Below, in pieces: positions 59,601 to 64,000 of a DNA stretch of 64,000 bases (position 1 is its first letter; each line of letters opens with the position of its first letter). The notes below the pieces were generated by a model, which had not been told where the DNA came from, did not search any database, and worked only from the letters and a program-made list of their open reading frames with translations. Made by a program: the position numbers and the translations under genes. Source of the stretch: Brachionus manjavacas (lineage: Eukaryota > Rotifera > Eurotatoria > Ploima > Brachionidae); NCBI GenBank assembly GCA_019054805.1, contig JAHQIY010000001.1, forward strand, positions 6,586,501 through 6,650,500. The letters run 5' to 3'.

Positions 59601-61501
59601 ATGGAATTTAACGAAAGCCGAAAATCCATTTCTTTTCCTTACAAGTAATTTTCTTAAATTCTTTTTACATGCCAGCTAAGTTTTTTTTAGACTTAGTCCA
59701 CCAGTAATCGCCTTGACTGCTGACGACATTCAAAATGACGAAGTGGTCAAAAATTACAAATTCCTTCAGTTCATACCATCGAACCGAATGAATGGCTCGT
59801 TTATAGGTCTTTTGACCAGAGATGTAAGCTTCTGAGTCTATTTTGGAGCTGATTAATTTTTGTGTTTTAGAGAGATAATGAAATGAGCAAGGAGATGCGT
59901 CGAGCCGAGGGAAGTTTGAGCGCTAAAAAGGTCAAAAAAGGCCAACCAGCTACCTTTGAGGAGAAAAACTTTCTCAAACCCATATCACCGAAAAAATTGA
60001 CTCGACGCAAGACTACAGGTCCAAAGAAATTTTCTGCCTCTGAGAAATTCACGTCATTAGAAGAAGAGATAAAACAATTACAAATTAGAAACAAGCTGGA
60101 CTTGCCAATGCGCTCTATTAACCCAATACTTGGCGATGCCAAATCAAAAACTCTCAGCACCAAGTCCAAGTCTTCAATTAACTTACCAGGCAATTTTGAT
60201 CTAAATTATGACTTTAACTCAAAGCTATCTTTAATTGGTCGACTTGACTCTAAAACCAATATTGGCAATCAAATGCTTCCCAAGCGATCGTCGACACCAG
60301 AGCCTGAACTTGACAAAAAAAATGCCAACAAGTAAATTTTTCTTAATTCCTTTAAAAGCACCAGAATTTGGCAACAGTATTTTAAAGCGACTTTTTGAGT
60401 CATTTTTATTTTTATTTTTTTAATAACCTTTTCTATTTAATTTTACGTTTATTTATTTATTAATAAAATTGAGTTTTTATGTTTTTAATTTTTGTCTAGT
60501 TCCCATACCTTCACCTATCTACCTTTTCCACTGAATAATGTTTTCTTTATATATTGTTGATGTTTTAAAAACTTCAGTTATCCACTTAAAGTTATAAATG
60601 TTTGTAATCTACACTTAATTGTGTTTAAATAACTTTGATCGAAAAAAATCTTGATTTTAAGTTTTAAAATATAGATATTTTAAACAATGCAAGTAAAATT
60701 AATTTTTTTTTTTAAATTACGAGAAAAAAATCAGAATTATTTCATTTGAAAATTAAAAGCTTTTTACTTAAATTATTTATAAGTATAATAATTTTTTCTA
60801 CTTAAACTAAATTTTTATTTATTGATTTAAAATAAAAATTAATTTTTATTTTTCTTATCCTATTTTAAATCTTTCCTTCTATTTTATATTTTTTATTAAA
60901 AGTACTCTAATTTAAAACTTAACAGCATGAATTCAATGATTTAAGAATTTTTCTTTTTTTTTTTGAAATACAGAAAGGATGTGTTCTTTTATGAATTAAA
61001 AATTGACTACGAGTTGATTTCAATTTATTAAATTTTATAAATAAAAAATAGCAATAAATCGAAAATGGAATTTTTTTAGCAATACCCGTAATCAGTTTAT
61101 GAAAAAAATTTTTAGTTTTCTTTAAAGTTCTTAAATTCTTAAGCCCATTTTGCATAAATGTTACAAAATGATGTAGTTTTCAAAATAAAATTTATCACTT
61201 CATCTAAAAAATGTATTAAATTCTTTAAAAATTTTATTTAAACTTCATTTATTAGTTTAATTTTTTTAACAATCAATAATTCTACAAATATTTAAATTTA
61301 TACAATTTTTTTAATATATATCTAATATAATATTTTGATCTATATTTTTTTAATATATTTAACAATACTCCTTGTTTATTTTAAATTAGCGACCACCGGG
61401 ACAGCAGTGCCGTCTACACTCCAAGTGTTCAGGGCAGCCGCACACCAACCTATCTTTATGATCATAGTAAAGCAGCTACCATAGACCGCTTCTCTAGTTA
61501 G
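53665..61501 (+). CDS. NSUN7: NSUN7-type RNA cytosine methyltransferase homologue lacking the motif VI Cys
   Basis: Homologue of the NOL1/NOP2/SUN protein NSUN7. Exons 53665-53695, 53754-54110, 54170-54228, 56646-57339, 57387-57530, 59356-59644, 59691-59823, 59871-60331 and 61390-61501 join in phase to 759 residues (human about 718). Matches in order: VVYKNAARIFHCL; LAFSTLKFQKVLEDLLDEC; LPLYCWVNQIKVSVVDMIEK; CSNLLMFHYALRDKI; WELIVQDKSSCLAPYSVSKL; a degenerate SAM motif I (VIIANLSGGLVG); motif IV NAPCSKSALMNPMEF with Cys411; LSPPVIALTADDIQND; NGSFIGLLTRDRD; and a basic disordered tail. Motif VI reads ALIYQTYSKHSSENE, so Tyr495 stands where the family has the T-C-S nucleophile. Reading through exon eight instead gives a stop at 60333-60335 (723 residues) with AATAAA at 60462. 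Introns three and five are long and hold transposon relics; the others are 46-59 nt, except the last (1058 nt). Start at the first ATG after an acceptor-like TTTTTAG. Confidence 0.88.
54863..55193. mobile_element. Inverted-repeat element with CGATTATT arms and GC-rich core
   Basis: Lies in intron three of the NSUN7 homologue. Ends are ATGGAAAAAATT and the complement of ATGGACAAAATT. The left arm has ATTCGATTATTCGATTATTC, the right arm the complementary GAATAATCGAATAATCGAAT. The GC-rich core is central. No coding capacity. Confidence 0.75.
55003..55031 (+). repeat. GC-rich core motif, copy 4
   Basis: AATGGGGTCTGGGGCG, then CAGCCCCGGTTTA; a GGGGC/GCCCC hairpin forms its centre. Aligns with the other three copies. 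Confidence 0.85.
56126..56311 (+). mobile_element. LINE C-terminal fragment in NSUN7 intron
   Basis: The frame reads RKEFLWNRLPKTVVNLRKFN and then AFKTGI, the WNSLP-x-x-VV-x-x-x-x-x-x-x-FK block that ends CR1/jockey LINE proteins. Upstream coding is absent. Confidence 0.65.
58422..58669. mobile_element. Fold-back element with CGATTATT arms, no GC core
   Basis: CCTTCGAAATCTTATCGAAT at 58422, continuing through TTTTTCGATTATTCGATTAT, is matched inverted at 58624-58669 (AATCGAATAGTCGAAATATT and then CGATAAGGTTTCGAAGG) with few mismatches. The arm motif is the one used by the 54863 element, but the centre is plain AT sequence. It lies in intron five of the NSUN7 homologue. Confidence 0.7.
58716..58991 (-). 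mobile_element. LINE reverse-transcriptase fragment in NSUN7 intron
   Basis: The minus strand reads FRKVSILEPLIYVIFVSDLT. This corresponds to the P-Q-G-S-I-L-G-P-L-L-F-x-I-Y-x-N-D-L block of LINE reverse transcriptases with several substitutions. Downstream residues keep an RT-like pattern. The catalytic Asp pair is not visible. An old relic in opposite orientation to the host gene. Confidence 0.6.
60462..60467 (+). terminator. Poly(A) signal after NSUN7 exon eight
   Basis: AATAAA 127 nt after the in-frame TAA at 60333-60335. It supports a shorter transcript that does not use the donor at 60332. Confidence 0.35.
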
Positions 61502-62657
61502 TTGTCTCCACAAGCTTCCTTGATATAGCTTATTATTATTTTTTATAATTATTATTAACACGTAAAATATATAAATTTTAGCTAAAATTTTTTTAATATA
61601 TTATTTTTAACCTCATTTTACACAATTTCAAATATAGCTCAACAATGGAGGAATAAGTTATAATATGTAAATAAAATTTTATTTAATTATAAAATAAATT
61701 TAAATCTTAGGCTCATTTTAAAAAGCTTCTTTGATTTTTGAAAGAAAAATTTATTTAGGAAAAGTATTTCAAATTAAGCACTTTTTTAAGCTTTTAAAAA
61801 GTATAAATTTTAAAATCCTTAATACAATTTTGTAACTTATTCACAGTTTTCAAATAAAAAAACAAATAATTTTGCAACGTGAATTTCCTTGTATATATTT
61901 TTCAGGTAGATTGATTAATTAATTCTGCAAAATATTGCACAGTATTTAAATAAGATCTTAAAAAATAAATCTGCAAAATTTATGAATTCAGTGTTGCGAA
62001 ATTTAGTAAATTGAAAAATTAATTTTTTTTAAATAAAAATTAAAGATATTAAAATTCTCAGAAAAAAATTCTATGTTGCATCGCTTTTACATGAAATTAA
62101 ATTTTTTTTTTCATTCTTTTTGTATCTGATCTTCTTTGAACCTTAAATAAATTGTTTTTTTAAGTTAAAGAATATCAATAACATTATTAAAATTAAACTT
62201 AAAAAAAGGTTTAAATATTCTCTAATCCTCTATCAAAAATGTAAATTATTATTAAGTTTCTCTTATTTTTAAAATCAAAATTTAAGTTTTAGTTTGAAAA
62301 CAAAAAATTAAAGAACACTTTCTAGTAATAAAATGTTTTTTTATTTTTTAAATTTATTTTTGTAATTTTATTATACTCATTCATTTTTCACGAAATCTTT
62401 TGGACAATTTTGCTTTAGTCTTATCAAATTAACACATATTAAATCTTCAAATATTTTATTAATAAATCAATAATAATAAATCATTTTTAATTTTTTTAAA
62501 TTTTTAGTAATGCTACTATAATCCATATTTTATATTTTTTACCCAGTTAATTGGTTTTGTTTTTCTAACTTTATTAATTTTAATTAGTATAACCATGATT
62601 AATTTTTTATTCAGAAATTTTGCTTCTAAAAGGTTTTACTTTTTTTCGATTTTTAAG
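61502..62657. other. AT-rich region
   Basis: Between the putative last NSUN7 exon and three downstream exon candidates. Nothing recognised. Confidence 0.4.
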
Positions 62658-63230
62658 GTTAAAAAAGATAAAACCTAAGAAAAATTTTATCAAAATCAAT
62701 AAAGAACGTTCGTTTAAATCCAAGCAAATTTCGAGCTCAAGACCAGTAATCTCAAATATTTACTCATTTAGATTCTTATGTTTTATTTTATTTGAACAGG
62801 TTTTTAGATATCAACATACATCTCCGGAACAAGTCCGCCTCAAAAGCGATCCAGATAACTCGGCTTTGTTTGCCCCTACCCCAAATAACAGTGAATATCA
62901 AACAGTCAACGGTAAGTATCTATCATTTTCTTTCAGCATCATTGTGAAAATTAAAATGTAAATTTTCCTAGAGCAAATAATTTCGTCTTATTTCTTGAAT
63001 TCCAAATTAAAGTAAATACATTAAATACTTCCGTCGTCAGGACTCTAAGATTAAAGATTTGTTTTTAGAGCTCAAATAAAGCCGGCAAATTATTCATTTA
63101 AAGAAATTAAGTAAACTCAATTAAATATTGGATGCCAAAAACATATTTTTATTTATTTCTTTGCCAAGATTTGAAATGCATCCGGGAAAAATTGTTCGTC
63201 CACTCAATCAAAGTATTCAACATCGAATGA
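62658..63230 (+). CDS. Three in-phase exon candidates, possible alternative NSUN7 3' end
   Basis: Exons 62658-62745, 62800-62911 and 63169-63230 have good acceptors (TTTTTAAG, TTTGAACAG, TTTGCCAAG) and donors (GTAATC, GTAAGT). They encode a Lys-rich stretch, then VFRYQHTSPEQVRLKSDPDN, SALFAPTPNNSEYQTV and DLKCIREKLFVHSIKVFNIE before TGA. Exon one needs a phase-2 donor upstream, exactly what NSUN7 exon eight (60331) provides; joining them gives 809 codons plus a stop. So this may be an alternative C-terminus replacing the exon at 61390, or the end of a separate gene. I do not recognise the sequence itself. Confidence 0.45.
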
Positions 63231-64000
63231 ACAGAACGCATCATTTCTATGTTTATGGATCCAAGGAAATTAATGTTCAAAACGAGACGAAACATTAGCA
63301 TTGTCTCAAAAGCTGTTAATAACTAATTAAACATGTTTTTATAAATTTAATATAGTAAATGAAAAAAGCTTTTTAAAAAGCCGATTTTTGTGTTTATTTA
63401 ATAACAAGACCCGTGAAAAACTCTATTTTAACACTTTGTAAAGATTTTTCTATACAATCTGAAAGAACACTTGAAATATTTATTTCATCCTAAAAGATAC
63501 AATAATAATAAACAATTAATTTTTTGATTTTTTTAGACAAATAATTTAAATAAATAATTTTATTCCCATTTTTTCTTTTATATTTTTTTTTTAAATCTTT
63601 TCGGAAAAAAATTTAAATTTTATAAAAGCACTTAATTATTTGAAATTAAATGAAAAAAAAATTTGAAATTAAAAATAAAACTAGTAGCACAATTGAAATA
63701 AATTCTAATTATTCATGTCCACACTTGACAATTAAATGAAAGAAAATTTAATTCTAAAATTTCACTTTTAATTTAACTTCGTCAAGTTTTTTTCACTTTT
63801 GTTTTTGGTCAAGTCAGACTTATCTACCTCGGTTTAAAAAAAAAAGAATTGAATGCATATTGTAAAACTGTTCACTGCAATGAAATAATTTTCAGCACAA
63901 AAACTTGACTAAGACATAAACTGATCCCCCCAAAAAAAATTAGTTTACAAAATTATTTTCATTAATTTTTAAAACTGTTCAACAAAATCAAAAAAAAACA
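63231..64000. other. AT-rich flank to the window end
   Basis: Another frame of the preceding exon stays open to about 63298 (MHPGKIVRPLNQSIQHRM) but does not fit the splice phase. Beyond it I see nothing but AT-rich sequence. Confidence 0.4.

Noticed and set aside
1..64000. CRISPR arrays, rRNA genes, bacterial operons or ribosome binding sites
   Set aside because: None seen; this is eukaryotic sequence with spliceosomal introns.

Overview
The window is very AT-rich (roughly three quarters A+T by eye) and comes from an animal nuclear genome. The genes are animal-type, most introns are 50-60 nt GT-AG introns, there are no operons, and much of the space is decayed retrotransposons, DNA transposons and inverted-repeat elements. 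Secreted BPSL0067-type amidases and short introns in an AT-rich, LINE-littered genome would fit a small invertebrate such as a monogonont rotifer (Brachionus-like). That placement is inference, not shown.

Layout. 1-11 kb: an unrecognised minus-strand gene in four phase-consistent exons that runs off the left edge, with LINE debris in its introns. 11-25 kb: an accessory region with two nearly identical minus-strand copies of a secreted BPSL0067-family amidase, part of a ~1.8 kb duplication. Between the copies lie a LINE cut by a small DNA element, a broken hAT transposon, a Ty3/Gypsy fragment and a decayed coding-like stretch. 26-32.7 kb: a prenylcysteine oxidase gene (minus) head to head with a PCMTD-type isoaspartate methyltransferase/SOCS-box gene (plus). 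33-39 kb: nested mobile elements, including a Tc1-like MITE inside an inverted-repeat element inside a LINE. 39.9-41.3 kb: medium-chain acyl-CoA dehydrogenase. 42.4-42.8 kb: a tRNA-derived SINE. 46.3-47.5 kb: an RBM24/RBM38-type RNA-binding protein. 48-53 kb: repeats and one orphan exon. 53.7-61.5 kb: an NSUN7-type RNA methyltransferase homologue in nine exons, with a possible alternative 3' end to 63.2 kb.

The housekeeping genes (lipid oxidation, prenyl-cysteine turnover, protein repair/ubiquitin adaptor, RNA binding, RNA methylation) do not form a pathway; they are ordinary neighbours. Main points for a second look: (1) four inverted-repeat elements with unrelated AT-rich arms share one ~30-bp GC-rich core; (2) the NSUN7 homologue has Tyr where the family has its nucleophilic Cys; (3) the amidase genes look horizontally acquired and recently duplicated; (4) a fully open 54-nt in-frame intron in the acyl-CoA dehydrogenase gene; (5) AATAAA-bearing hairpins that read the same on both strands.
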